Made by a program: the position numbers and the translations under genes. Positions 33,453 through 45,509 of a stretch of 64,000 nt of DNA are shown in pieces. The stretch is from Rosa chinensis (lineage: Eukaryota > Streptophyta > Magnoliopsida > Rosales > Rosaceae). Each line of letters opens with the position of its first letter. The first letter of the stretch is position 1. Under the pieces are notes generated by a model. That model searched no databases and was not told where the DNA came from. It saw only the letters and a list, made by a program, of their open reading frames with translations. Where the stretch lies: NCBI RefSeq assembly GCF_002994745.2, contig NC_037091.1:13392501-13456500 (forward strand). Reading direction: 5' to 3'.

Positions 33453-34878
33453 TTTTGTTTATTCAATTGTGATTTTAGTTCAAAGAATTGATATTGGCAA
33501 TTACTTTATGTACAATGTTCATGGCACGCTTGGATTATATGAATTGATAAGTATTTCAGGTTTAAAGTGCAGATATGCATTTTCGCTGGACTTTCTGGAC
33601 GTCTCTTGTTTCCTTCCTATTTCAGTCAAAACTATGATCATTTATTGCAGTTCGTCTGATGAATCTTGCCACCTTGCATTAATCTCCATATTATGTATAG
33701 TTCCTTCCAAGAATTTTGTTCATCATGTTGTTCCAAAGGTCCTAGTTCCTGCTTGCAGAAGTCACAGGATATTGAAAATTCAACATTATTTTCATCAGGT
33801 TTGTTCTTATAAGTCTTTTTAATTTTTTTATATCAATGAGGTATGCTTTGGGATGATTGTTTTAGTTGGTTCTTTGGAACTCTATTATCAAATATGTTTG
33901 TCTAATTGATTTGTTTCATTTGCTTTGAAAACTTATCCCTTAGTTTGTTCTGTCTTGCTGACATATAAAAACAATATAGAAATAGGATGAGGAGCTTCTT
34001 TACAAATGACAAACTATTTTTGTGCAGTTGTTTTAGAGTATCTACATACCATACTTTTCTCATTACCATTATTTGGGCTTTGAATTGCTTTGTTATTGGC
34101 AAATGTAGAAGGGTTAAAATGTGACCTATGTTGAGAAAGTCTCATGCATCAGCATCGGGGCAGCAATGGTGGTGTTTGGATCAATGAAGAAGCAGAGATA
34201 AATGATGTCCTTATAGCTTTTGGCAGGATGCAAGTTGGATGTAAATATGATACCTTGAAATTTCATATGCATTCGGCACTGATATGTAACTTTTCAAGTT
34301 ATTATATTTGTAAAGTACTGGCTAATAAGCATGTTCACATATATTTATGCTACTTATTTACCTATTACTTCTTGTTGTAAAGTGTTGAAAACATATATTT
34401 ATTAATTTAAAATTAATTTTCATATATACTATATTTGGAGAAAGAAGTAAACTAATATTTTATAATTAGACACGAAATTAATTTGGCACAAATAGTATTG
34501 CATTTGGTGGGTAAAAATAATTTTGGCACCAAAATTCAGAATTTAAAAATGATTCAAAAATAGTGACGAACTATTTTCATCACCAATAGTCAAATTTGGC
34601 GGTAGAAAAAAAAATTGGGCGCAAAAATAAAAAAAGAATAGGATTTGAAAAAGAATGGGTGACGAAATGTTAGACATTGGGTGACTAATTTATTTAGTCA
34701 CCCATACCCATTTTAGTGACGAAATTAGCATTTCGTGACCTAAAGGAATCAGTCACGCACTATATGTGATGAAACTGGTGACGAACTTTTTTCGTCACCC
34801 ATACCTATAGGTGACGAAATTTTCAGAATAGTTGACAAAAGTGGTTTGTCACTCATTGGGTAAATTCTAGTAGTGCTA

Positions 34879-36103
34879 GCGGCGCCGCACTTCATTTATT
34901 TTTCATAAGGGAGGCCTTCTTCATTTCTTCGTTTCTTATTTTTATGTTGTATTTTGATGTCTATTATGATGGGTAGTAAGTGAGTAGATTCTTTTTGGAG
35001 ACGAGGGTTGTGTGCCTTGGCTCAAATCTTGTATAAAAGATATTCAATTTAATGTAATGATGTAATTTTATATACAATGGATATTTATATCGATAAATTA
35101 TTGTTGGGTAGAAATGCATGTCTAGGAGCCTAGTTAACTCTATAGTGTGTCATTTGAGCATGTCTAGGACAGAGTTAAAAACTTGACCCTCTCTAATTCT
35201 TAAGCTAAAAACCCTAATGGTTATAAGCATGGTGACTTATATCCATTGCATGATTGCGCCAGCGTATTGCTTAGTAGTCTAACTCCTCAATCTTTAGGCC
35301 TCTTGATATGAGTTAGTGACCCTTGAACGGGCTCTAATCCATGTCAAGTGAGTTTTTACGACCCTTGAATCGAAGTAGGAATACCATGAAATGAAGTTTC
35401 CGTCCTGGAGCCTTGAATCACATTAGCTATGACTACCGCCTAATTTAAAAATTAGCATCAACATTAGATTAGATTCCGGCACATAGGACTTGGGTAAAAG
35501 AACCATCCTAGCACCCTAACGTCCCTATTTATAGTCTTTTCATTTTCTTTATTTATTTGCAATGTAGTTGTCGCATTTTATTTTATTTTATTTAGTTAAT
35601 TAGGAAATCAAATCATGAAATTGAATGAATTTTGATTCATTTGATTAGGCTTTGGTTCTAACCAAAACCAAGCATTGTTAAGGCTATTGGTGCCTAAGAT
35701 TAGCTTCTTTTTTTATCTTTATTTAATTTTTGTTTGCTTAGTGACTCTAGTTTCAACCACCCAAAGATTGTGGGTTAGCCATTAATCCCTGTGGTATGAT
35801 AAATTTTGGACATAATATTTCTCTTCCTTGACAACAATACGTGCACACAAGCCAAATATCAAAATTTGAGTTGGAAGAATAATAAGAAAGTAAAAGGATC
35901 CGAAATGACTCCTTAAGAACATCTTCAAAAGAAGTGTGTCATTTTTGATTTTGAAGGCTGACATTGTCATTCAACATATGGCTATATATGCTTTACTCCA
36001 TCCGTAATGTTATTTAAATGTTTCATTTACTGATTATTTTCTAATTTATTAAAAAAGTTGCAGCCATAAAGGTAATAAAGACGGATAAAATCTAGCAAAA
36101 CTT
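34879..36103. other. Intergenic sequence, no gene seen
   Basis: Unclassified sequence; 35100-35560 is more balanced in composition and may be an old transposon remnant. I see no convincing reading frame or terminal structure. Confidence 0.4.
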
Positions 36104-36114
36104 ATATATATATG

Positions 36115-36202
<88 letters not shown>
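36104..36202. repeat. (TA)n tract with interspersed TG/CA
   Basis: About 100 bp of alternating TA, broken by TGTA and TACA. The reading frame over it (YIYIYI) is meaningless. Confidence 0.95.
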
Positions 36203-36205
<3 letters not shown>

Positions 36206-36597
36206 TTCCTATCCAGAGCGAAAGTCCTCTTTGAAATTAAAGTGTGAAGTTCGAGTTTAGGGTCACTTTTTGGTCGCATATCCACATCTCAACCTTTCAG
36301 TTTTTACGCACTAGTGTATAGATCAACTTTGCAAATTTTCAGCCAAATTGATTATCATTAAAGCATTGATAACTGCTTTAAAGCTAGTATAGTTCAGGTT
36401 GGACAGATTCAATTCGTCAATTGGTTTAAGTGTGTTTGATAACTTAACGAACATCAATTTGGCTGAAAATTTGCAGTGATGATCTATACACTAGTACCTA
36501 AAAATTGAACGGTCGAGATGTGGATATGCGATCGAAAAGTGACCCAAAACTCGAACTTCACACTTTAACTTCAAAGCGGAGCTTCGCTGATCTGGAT
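36203..36597. mobile_element. Foldback MITE between two TA tracts
   Basis: The left arm CAGTTCCTATCCAGAGCGAA ... GTGTGAAGTTCGAG and its inverse at 36540-36597 pair over about 60 bp. Inner segments (ATTTTCAGCCAAATTGAT and its inverse) also pair, so most of the 395 bp can fold into a hairpin. Both sides are TA tracts, so the target duplication cannot be read. Confidence 0.7.
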
Positions 36598-36600
36598 AAA

Positions 36601-36632
<32 letters not shown>

Positions 36633-36644
36633 GGGACTGGATCT

Positions 36645-37218
36645 TATACTAATAGAGAAATTTTATTTGCACATCCCAATTTCCTAAATACACATCTCTA
36701 AATATTTTTTGCCACTTTTTTCCTTAATCTTCCTCCTTTACCCTTTCTCTTTTCCTCCTCATTCTTCCTCACGTCCTCACCCATTGAAAAACCGTTTATC
36801 TCTCCTATCTTTCTTCTCTCTCTAGCCCATATTTCTCTGAACCAAGCTAACCCATATCCTCTCTGATTAACGCCCATTTCTCATTCAATCCCATGTAGCT
36901 AAATACCCTTCCAACGTCAACAAATACACAAAATTGCAGAAGAACAATTGCTACTCCATTCATGCCTCTTAATGCAAACAAAGAGGACAATCGTTGTTTA
37001 GCAAGCCTGCCTTCTCATGATAACCATAAACTATACATGAAACAAGTAAAGATCGACTGAACTTTTAAATACATATAGATATGTACGTATTTTGACATGA
37101 TCAGGAAGTTTAGTGTATATGAAGCTACGTGATAAAGATGTTAGGAGATTTGAAATTTTACAAAAAACTGGTATGTGTATCAAACAAGTAGAGATGTGTG
37201 TATAAAATCTCTCATACT
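36645..37218. mobile_element. Possible MITE
   Basis: CTAATAGAGAAATTTTATTT near the left edge has an imperfect inverse at 37187-37218. The interior is non-coding. Terminal repeats are short and no target duplication is evident. Confidence 0.35.
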
Positions 37219-37219
37219 A

Positions 37220-37277
<58 letters not shown>
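37220..37277. repeat. (TA)n(TG)n compound microsatellite
   Basis: A TA run of about 24 bp passes directly into a TG run of about 32 bp. Confidence 0.95.
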
Positions 37278-37279
<2 letters not shown>

Positions 37280-37399
37280 TAATGTGAGACCCATTATTTT
37301 TTTTCTTACCACAAGGATGCCCGAAAGTAAAGGACGAAAGACCTAAATCACAACTAATTATGGCTTAGATAAGCCTAATAGATCAGCTTCCATAAAAGG

Positions 37400-37860
37400 A
37401 ACAACATCAGCAGCTGGAAGAGCTACTGAATCTGCAGTCAAGCTCATAACCACGATCAATATTTGCAAACAAATCAGCCACTAATTTACACTCTTTGTAA
37501 ACATAGGTAAGGGACACATTCCAATCTCTACTCATAAGCTCCTGACAATTTGCTACAAGACTATAAAGATGATGAAAATGATTAATCAAACAGAGAACCA
37601 ATTAATTTGGCCGCAACAAGTGAATCAATTTCTATTTCCAACAATCTACAACCATTTTGTTAGGCCACTTCCATTCTTTTCAAAAGCCCCCAAAGTTCGG
37701 CTTCAACTACTGAACCAACACCCAACTTGGCAGAAAACCCATTTATACATTCAACCCTATCATTCTGAAGGGCTCCTCTTGCACGTATAATCCAGTTTAG
37801 AGAGGATGCCCAACTTAACCAACACCCAACTTGACAGAATCCAGTACTACTTAGCACATA
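37400..37860 (-). pseudogene. LINE-type RNase H (RVT_3) remnant
   Basis: Two minus-strand frames align with the C-terminal RNase H domain of plant L1 elements. The first is IIRARGALQNDRVECINGFS followed by AKLGVGSVVEAELWGLLKRM (37660-37857). The second is HFHHLYSLVANCQELMSRDW followed by NVSLTYVYKECKLVADLFAN (37407-37601). A frameshift lies between them. Upstream RT is absent here. Confidence 0.7.
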
Positions 37861-38511
37861 ATTTAAAGATTCCCAACTAGTTTAGAGAAGAATTGAGAAA
37901 AATTCCAGTAAGGATGGATATATATGTCAAGGAGTCTAGACTCCGACGTATAATTCCAGAGTGGACTTACTAGGATGCTTTTGCAAATGGCGCACTTCGA
38001 CTGGCCAGATAAGGAGAAGACTACCCTACGTTAGTTGAGGGTTGCTGAATCAAATGACTTCAAGTTCTTTTTTATATTACTAAGTAGGATTGTTTGGCAT
38101 ATGACCTAAATAATTCGACTTTAGGGTCGACGCTCTTTTTATTTATAACTTCACGGCTAATGCTTGTGTGTTACGATTATTTAGAATTTTACCACTTGTC
38201 GAGATGTCAACGAGGAACTAAAGGGCGAAGCCGCGAAGCATCACTTAAGGGAGAGCTAGCATGTCTTTTGATTCTAGGGATTTTGTCCATTTACCCCATT
38301 TCTAGGGATTTTTTTCCCACTTACCCCATTAAGTTTTTTTAATTCTCTCTTACCCAATACACTCTAAGAGAGTCTTCCCTAATACCTTTTTTTTTGTTTT
38401 TAATTTTTTTTTAATACCATTTTACCCTCACCCCCTTGTTACTTAGAGAGAGAGAGAGAAAAAAAATAGAAGAGAGAGAAACCATGGGAGACTTCGCCGG
38501 AGCCCGTCACC

Positions 38512-38640
38512 GGCCGCCGGAATCCGGTCACCGGTCGCCGGAATCCGGTCACCGGTCGCCGGAATCCGGCCAACGTTCGCCGGATTCCGGCCAACTTTCG
38601 CCGGAATCCGGTCACCGGTCGCCGGATTTCGGTCACCTAC
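38512..38640. repeat. 21-bp tandem repeat (CCGGAATCCGGTCACCGGTCG)
   Basis: About six units of a 21-bp repeat. On the plus strand it reads as a (PESGHRS)n peptide after an ATG at 38484, but the unit also reads through on the minus strand, so coding use is not supported. Confidence 0.85.
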
Positions 38641-38689
38641 TGCCGCCCACAGGAATTTGCTGAAAATCTCACCGGAAAGTTATTTTGCC

Positions 38690-39065
38690 CCCAATAGACA
38701 GCTATTGCCCCCTAGTAGATGGGCAATAAACCTCTATTGCCCCCCAATAGACGTCTATTACCCTCCAATAGACGACTATCAGCCATGTATTGCCCCCAAT
38801 AGATGACTATCAACCATGTATTGCCCCCCAATAGGATTTTCAGTTGCCAGAATGGGAACTAATCTCCATAAATTTAGACAAATAAAACTTTGATTACAGA
38901 AAAAAAAACAAGGAGATTACATCAATTCAAAATGTCTATTGCCCCCAATATCCGTCTATTGCCCCCCAATAGACGACTATCAGCCATGTATTGCCCCCCA
39001 ATAGCCGTCTATTGCCCCCTAATAGCCGTCTATTGCCTCTTAATAGACCTTCAATAGACCTCTAT
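38690..39065. repeat. Minisatellite of CTATTGCCCCCCAATAGACG units
   Basis: Irregular array of roughly 20-40-bp units with the core TATTGCCCCCAATAGACGTC, interrupted at about 38835-38930 by unrelated sequence. Each unit contains the small palindrome CTATTG...CAATAG. Confidence 0.8.
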
Positions 39066-39479
39066 TATCTCAATATAACTTTTTTCTTTTCATTTTTCTC
39101 TCCTACTAGGCCTTCTGCCCTCATTTTATCCCAAATAAAAAAAAAAACCAAAGAAACAAATGGACTTGCGCCCCTAATAAAACATTTTGTTGTCTTTTTT
39201 GCTTGCATTATAGGCCTTCTGCCCCATCTAGATCGACTCCATTCTTGAAACACTCCAATAAACTCTGAGAGCTCCAAAATCATGTTGACACTTCTTTCAG
39301 TCTAATTCATTCAAAAACAGATTCACAGTATCGATTCTTCAGATCTCAACATAAACACCAGAATTGAACAAATGCTCTGAAAGCAAACTTGGTTTCAACA
39401 AAATTCAAATCATTCAGCATCCTAGCCAACCTACATCAGATTCAAAAGCGGCATCCTAATTCAAAACTAGGTTCGAAAA

Positions 39480-40080
39480 TTACCGCCGGAGACGAAGATC
39501 TAGTAGGTCGAGTCGTGGAAAACGCCGGAAGACCACTGCCGCCGTTATTGGCGCTATTGTTGGAGTAAGAAGACAGCGCATGAGGCGGCTGGCCAGGGAA
39601 TCAGAACCCGAGATCATCGTCCTCACCACATCAGAGGGGATGAGATCGAGCTCCCGGAGGCTACCGGTGGACCTGTAGCTCGAGGTGTTCGATGAATCGC
39701 CGCGGCGGAGGAGGACTTAGGAGTGGAACCGCCGTCATCGTTGGCAGAGAAGTCATCGACTTCGAATTCGGCTCTGTGATCTGCGAAGAAGTGGTGGCTG
39801 GAGGAGGTGAAGGAGCCTGGTCAACATCCCCAATCTCCGATTCACTTCCTTCAGGTTCAGCATTCTTCCGATCTGGATTAGGACCAGCCAGTCGTCGAGG
39901 TCGACTCCGATCTGGACCGAGTCGTCGAGGTCGATTCCTCTGGTGACGACGCTGTGGTGGGCGGCCCGAGTCTGGAGGAGAGAGGTAGACTGCCTGGGTC
40001 GAGCGCCGGAGCTCGTGCGCCGGAGCTGGAGACGCCCTGGCTCGTGCGCCGGAGCCGGAGGTCAGTAGGAAGGGAGGGAG
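39480..40080. other. GC-rich gene-like block in the Mutator-like element
   Basis: The block has high GC and open frames on both strands (for example 39692-39946 plus), in contrast to the AT-rich ends. It probably derives from a host gene, but I recognise no family. It ends in a short GGGA/GGGAGAGA tract. Confidence 0.35.
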
Positions 40081-40279
40081 GGAGGGAGGGAGAGAGATAT
40101 CGGCACTAGCTAGAGAGAGATTGATATTGAGCGGTAGTGGTTGTAATTATTTAATTGACTTGAGGGTAAAATGGTCATTTTGTGTGAAATTGTGTATGTG
40201 GGAAAAAAAATCTGTTGCTGGGGTAAGTGGGAAAAGTTTGGCTCATTTTGGTGCTTTTGGGCAAAAACCCTTGATTCTA

Positions 40280-42431
40280 ACCACTTACAACAACACGTGT
40301 CACCAGTAAGGATCCTATGAGGACTGCAATTATTGTTTTCTTAATAGTTAGGCTGACCTTTATTTCCTTCCTTTGGTTGAACTTGATATACAATTTTTAC
40401 GCTTAAAGTTCTGATCTTTAGACGAAATCATTCTAGTTTAACATTGAAATTCTCTTCACTTGATTTGTTTTCAACAATTTGGGAACATTCTGAGTTTTGG
40501 AAAAACTTTTCAAACTTAATATATAGCAACTTGGGACCATTGCAAAACTATTTCGAGTAAAAAGGATTTCGACATTTTGTTTTCAATTATCAAGAAACTC
40601 ATTCCAACAAATTTCACCCAACGGTGAGGACATTTTAACTCTCAAATGTTGAAATTTCAATCTCAAGGTTTTGATGTTCTTCCGGCGCAGCAACTTTGGA
40701 ATTAGTTTTATCTGACTTCGAAAGTTCTGAAATTTTAACAAAATCGTGTTGAGGATATGGAAAGTTTCATTCCATTCCGATCAAAACTGAAGTAGTGGTG
40801 ATTTTTCCACATCTGCATTTATGAGAAGAGAAAACTTGAAAACTATTCTGCAAGTTCTTTTGATAAATTTTCACTTCATTTCTCTTCTCTTTTCCAAAAA
40901 GTTACAGATTTGGTATTGAAAATCATTTGAGATTCTTTAAAGCTGAAATCCCTTCTCATTAGTAACTTGCGAAATAAATTTTTGACACTGTTTTACTGGT
41001 TGCTAATTCATGAAGTTCAATGTAAACTTTAGTAAGGAAGGATATTCTCTACACTACTAGTTGTTTGGCAATCGAAGGTCAAGAAGGGAGAGGGATAGGA
41101 ATTAAAGGTTGAAACCTTGCATTTTAATCTTCAAAGAAGAAACTTGCATCCAAGTTGACTACTTGGCATGGTTTTGACAACGTGTAACTCAGAAATGTGT
41201 TTCGACGTCAAGTATGTTACGAGTGCTATTAATGGTTGCTTAACCTTCAGTCCCTCAAATTGGGCCAAAGCTTCGAAGACATGACACCAAGTCAATTTGA
41301 CTACTTGGCATACATCTCGTCAATAAATTTTGACATTAACTGTGTTAGTAAAAGCGTTGTGTGACTGTCTAATCGTTGATTCGTCAAAATGGAAGTGAAA
41401 CTTTCGAGATGGCTGCTATACTATAAGTGCAAGCATGTGAGCTTAAAGTCTCCAAGAGGTGGACTTTGAAAGGTGATCCTTGAATTTTGTTGCAACGAAT
41501 CTTGAAGAAAGCGCGTGTTAAGGCTCGTTATCAAGACCATCCATCGGTTCGACGGACCCTTGTCGAACGACACGTTGACATAGATTGCAGACACGCATCT
41601 GTTACAGGAATGACAACGTGATTCGAGGTTGCCAACTCTGGACATATCATCAACTTGGATGAAAGGAGTACTTCACCTTGAAGTTCATGGAGTAGGTGTG
41701 TTAGCCAAAATGGCAATCACGAACGAATACGTAATGAACTCAAGTGTATAGCGAGATAATTAGTAAAGTGTCGTCACGTGGCAATTCGCGGATTAACTTT
41801 CAAAAATTAGCTATTAGGTTCCATCATGTATTCCTCATAAAGCGTGGCTAGGAAAGACATATATTCAGCCAATTTCGAGTGTGTTTTTCCTTCTGAAGGA
41901 CAAGGACTTCTTCCGTGGTGAACTGGAGAGTATATGTTGGAGTCGACTGATGAACTTTTAAAAGAGGGTGTATCTTGTTAGTCATTAATGGTCATCGGAA
42001 GCTTTGAATCACGATGACGATGAAGACGTCGACTTGTTCTTAACAGTGGCGTGCGTTCCACTTGGGGAACATGATTTTACCTACGGGTAGTTACATATGT
42101 CTATGTTGAAGCCCAAAGTTCCAAATAGTTCTATACTTACGATGAGCGGGAATTTTGGTGTAGACGCGAGTCGTCTACGTGTGTGCCTAGTATGGCAGCA
42201 GTATCATGAGGGGGTAATGAGATTGTTAATCACCCAGTCTTGTTGATACAAGGGAAGTCTTGTGGTTAAAAAGGAATGTAATTAATCGGAACGAAGTGTG
42301 TCCTGTGAATACTAGATTAGGAACACTTGGTAAATAAAAAGGTTTAGCTCCGGTGTTGATATATATGAGTGGTAATAGTTGACTTGTACCACAAGGAATC
42401 AGAAATTAGAAAATGTTATGGGTACTGGGGT
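40280..42431. other. Non-coding sequence left of the hAT MITE, probably LTR-retrotransposon internal remnant
   Basis: No coding frame over 75 codons and no motifs. Because it runs directly into the polypurine tract at 43060-43072, it could be the 3' non-coding part of the element whose LTR follows. Confidence 0.3.
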
Positions 42432-42988
42432 TAGGGCTGTCAATGGGTCGTGTCGGGTTGGGTTCGTGTCGGGTCAAGGTATTTGTCGTGTCGCAAGATA
42501 CAAACCCAAACCCAACCCATTTAATAATCGTGTCAAAAATTTAAACCCAAACCCAACCTATTTATTAAACGGGTTACCCGTTTCCAACCCTCTTAACCCA
42601 TTTAATAAATAGGTTGTGTCGTGTTTAACTAAAAAAATGCATAAATTGATTAAATTCACTAAAAACTCTACAAGACGAAGAATATAAATAATTATATATA
42701 ATTCATAAATAATTAAATCCAATAATTATAAAGCAAAATATTTCAAATTGTCTAATCCTATGATCAAATACTCTCAACATCTAAAATTTCAGGATGAAGT
42801 ATATCATAATCGGGTTATACGGGTTCACTTCGTATTGGCGGGTTGACCCGTGGCCGACCCATTTATTAAATGGGTCATGGCGGGTTGACCCACGGCTGAC
42901 CCGCTTTTTAATCGTGCGGGTTCAACCCGCTTTATTTCGTGCGGGTTTCGAGTCGTGTTATCGGGTCGTGTCGGAATTGACAGCCCTA
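42432..42988. mobile_element. hAT-type MITE
   Basis: The termini are TAGGGCTGTCAAT and its inverse ATTGACAGCCCTA, typical of hAT MITEs. Perfect 8-bp target duplications ACTGGGGT lie at 42424-42431 and 42989-42996. Subterminal GGGTCGTGTCGGGT-like repeats extend inward on both sides; the centre is AT-rich. Confidence 0.93.
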
Positions 42989-43072
42989 ACTGGGGTCCAA
43001 CAAGAAGAGCGAAGTATTATTGACCGTTTGACCAATCATGAAATTTCGAGAACAAAATTTATTAAAGGGGGG

Positions 43073-45348
43073 TGGAACTGTGATCCCTGGAAAATTTATC
43101 GAGCTTAATTGAGATCTTTCAATAATTATTTGTTTATGATCTTGGAGATTATTAAATTGCTCGAGAATATTTTTTCAGTATTCTTCAGAGAGTGAATTCC
43201 TCAATTTAAGAATTGGATAATAAAGTATACGACAGAACAAGTTCATGAGAATTTTCGGGGTATTTTTCTGATACCTACGCTATTTATAGTAATTTTATGA
43301 AGTTTTGAAATTTCAAAAAATAATTAAAGGAAAAAGGAAATTATGCGGTGTGATCTTAGCCGTCCAAAACTTCCACTACTTCATCAGAGCCGTCAAAATT
43401 AATTAAAAGAGGACTACAAATGGAAGTAGGATCAGATTAGAGGCCTAGATCATTCGAGGTTCTCCCAAAACTATCAATCGGTGACCCGTAACTGGGTCCA
43501 ACAGTATTCTCTCGCCGTCCGGCCACCCCACGACGGCGTACCGGTGATCACGGCTTGACCAATCGACCACTGTGGGTTCAGCGATTTTTGGCAACTCCGG
43601 CCACCGATTGAGCTGCAAGTGGTATGAATCTTACAAATTGTATGCTTGAGGGTAAATTCCCAATCTTGAATTGAAATTATGTTCTTTTGGGTGAATTGTG
43701 GTGTGATGTTGAAATTGAAAGCTTCCTGATTATGTGGTTTGAGTTTATTAAGTTGTGGTAGTTGTGGTGAGTTGAATTTAAATTGAGTAACTGGATCTGT
43801 TGATGAATCTATTACTGGTATTGCCATTTTGGACTGCAATTGGTTGCTTGTGTTGCATGCTTGTCACAAATGGTATTGTAGAAGATGGTGAACTGTTTGG
43901 TTTGGTTTATGGTGAGTTGAGTTTGTTGCGATTAAAGAATTGGTGGTGAAGTTTCAATTGTTGACAACTTTGAAATATTTAAACATTCTGAATACTAGGA
44001 AATGGTCTTTGTCATATGGGTGTCCATAGTAATTTCATCGAATTACTGTGTGAGGAAATTGTTAAGTAAATCTAAAATCATTCGTTGATGAAATTGGGAC
44101 AATTTGTTAATGTAGTCGTGATGGGTCAAGCTTGGTCAAATGATGGTCAACATTTGGTCAAAGTTAGTCAATTCTAGTCTAACCAGGAAAAGTCGCTTTG
44201 CCAATTTGTTAATTATTGAGATTCCAAATGTTTGTTCGATAGATTATTAACAATTGATATGTCAAAAGTTAGGACTCCAGTTATCCGAGGAACGAAAGGT
44301 TTGTGACTCTCGAAGTACGTGAAGAAAAACATCGGAATCTATGTAGGGGATTCGAGGCCTTACTAGATTAGCTGTTTCATATTTTATGCATAATCATGCA
44401 TGATAAGTTATACAATCTAGTTCTGTTTAAATGCAATGCACACTAACCATACCATGAGAAATGTCGCGGATGGCTTGAGAACGAAGAATCACACTCACTT
44501 CCTTGGGTTTGATCCCCTTAACCTCCTGAAGGTTAGCTACACCAGTCGGACAGTGCTTCGATCATAATGGTGACCCGCTTCCATGTGTTTAGCTAGATAG
44601 CTATTAGTAAATGGTTAATGGACACTCTCGCTATACTTACGTGGTAAAAACTGATTTGAGGTAAGGTCATGTAGTGAGTCTATAAGACCGACCATCATGT
44701 ATTTCTTAGGGGCACACATCAATTTGAATTTCATGCATCGGTTTTTAAGTCAAAAAAATATATTATATTTTACGTTTGTAGTTCTTAGAAATACTTGGTT
44801 TAAGCATGTTTTCCTAATGTGCAGCCCAAAAGTTCATTTATTTGTCAATTTTTAAATCTAGTCGGAATAAAGTTCTTATTGAGTAGTGAGGATGAAAGCT
44901 CACCCCTACAATAGTGTGGATGCAGATACTTGCATTGGTGATAGGAAGATAGCGGACGGAGCCGGGTGTGCGGAAGCAAGTTCGATAAACCTTTGTACAA
45001 AACTCAGGTTCAGGGCTTTATCCTGAATTCTATTTCTCAAACTTTGTTTTCTGGAACTTGTTGAAAGTTAGTTTTGTGTCAAACTTTGCTAAACTCTTAT
45101 TCCTTGAAGTTCGTTATTTCCTCGAGTGATCACTTATATGAAGTTCTGGACGAATAAATTGAATTTTAGTAATTTTAATATTTTTCACCAAATTATTTTT
45201 AAAGTTCCCGTTGTGCTTTTACGACAAGTTTATCAAACAAAATGCCTTGCAGTTCTCTAGAATGTAAATCTAGCTTTCGGTTTATGTTTTAGAGACTCGC
45301 GATACTGTGACGTGCTCAAGTTGATGAGGTGCAGTTTGAGACATTACA
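43073..45348 (+). repeat. Probable long LTR of a Tekay/Del-type gypsy element
   Basis: A polypurine tract AAAGGGGGG directly precedes TGGAACTGTGATCCCTGG, and the segment ends GAGACATTACA, giving TG...CA and about 2.28 kb. The phrases CTTAGCCGTCCA and TTTTCGGGGTATTTTTC near the start resemble LTRs of plant Tekay/Del chromoviruses. Pol is absent and no second LTR is in the window. Confidence 0.5.
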
Positions 45349-45394
45349 CTCCCATGGTGATTATTGGTTCTCCTAAGAACCACACAGAAACACT

Positions 45395-45500
45395 CATAAC
45401 TTAGCTATACTAGCTAAGCAAGGTTGGAGTCTTTTGACTAACCCGAATTCACTCAATGCTCAATTGTTGAAATCCATCTATTATCCGAATGAGGACTCTA
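45395..45500 (+). pseudogene. LINE ORF2 C-terminal fragment, left part
   Basis: The frame encodes LAKQGWSLLTNPNSLNAQLL followed by KSIYYPNED, the segment after the RT domain in plant L1 elements (LAKQGWR...NPNSL.AR..KARYFPN). The continuation of this protein is found 11 kb away at 56925, on the same strand, because later insertions split it. Confidence 0.75.
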
Positions 45501-45509
45501 AACACGAAA

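Larger units (their letters stand above)
29895..34875. mobile_element. Second CACTA element, non-autonomous
   Basis: The left end is CACTACAAGAATTTACCC and the right end the inverse of CACTACTAGAATTTACCC. Flanking triplets CTA at 29892-29894 and 34876-34878 are the target duplication. Subterminal repeats of GTGACGAAA/TTTCGTCAC type are dense at 34560-34860 and 29930-30080. The interior has several plus-strand exon-like segments but no recognisable transposase. A Mutator-type MITE (33125-33452) is nested inside. Confidence 0.88.
38277..40270. mobile_element. Non-autonomous Mutator-like element with internal repeats
   Basis: Perfect 9-bp target duplications TTGATTCTA flank it (38268-38276 and 40271-40279). 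The left arm starts GGGATTTTGTCCATTTACCC; the right arm is the inverse of GGGTTTTTGCCCAAAAGCAC, with shared TTTCCCACTTACCCC. The interior holds a CCGGAATCCGGTCACCGGTCG array (38512-38640), an ATTGCCCCCAATAGACG array (38690-39060) and a GC-rich gene-like block (39480-40080). No transposase is seen. Confidence 0.88.

Noticed and set aside
36049..36285. Open frame of YIYIYI repeats
   Set aside because: It is translation of a TA microsatellite.
38436..38663. 75-codon frame with (PESGHRS)n
   Set aside because: Kept only as a repeat: the same DNA is open on the opposite strand and the 21-bp unit explains it without selection for protein.
43474..43839. 121-codon minus-strand frame
   Set aside because: It lies inside the probable Tekay/Del-type LTR and shows no homology.
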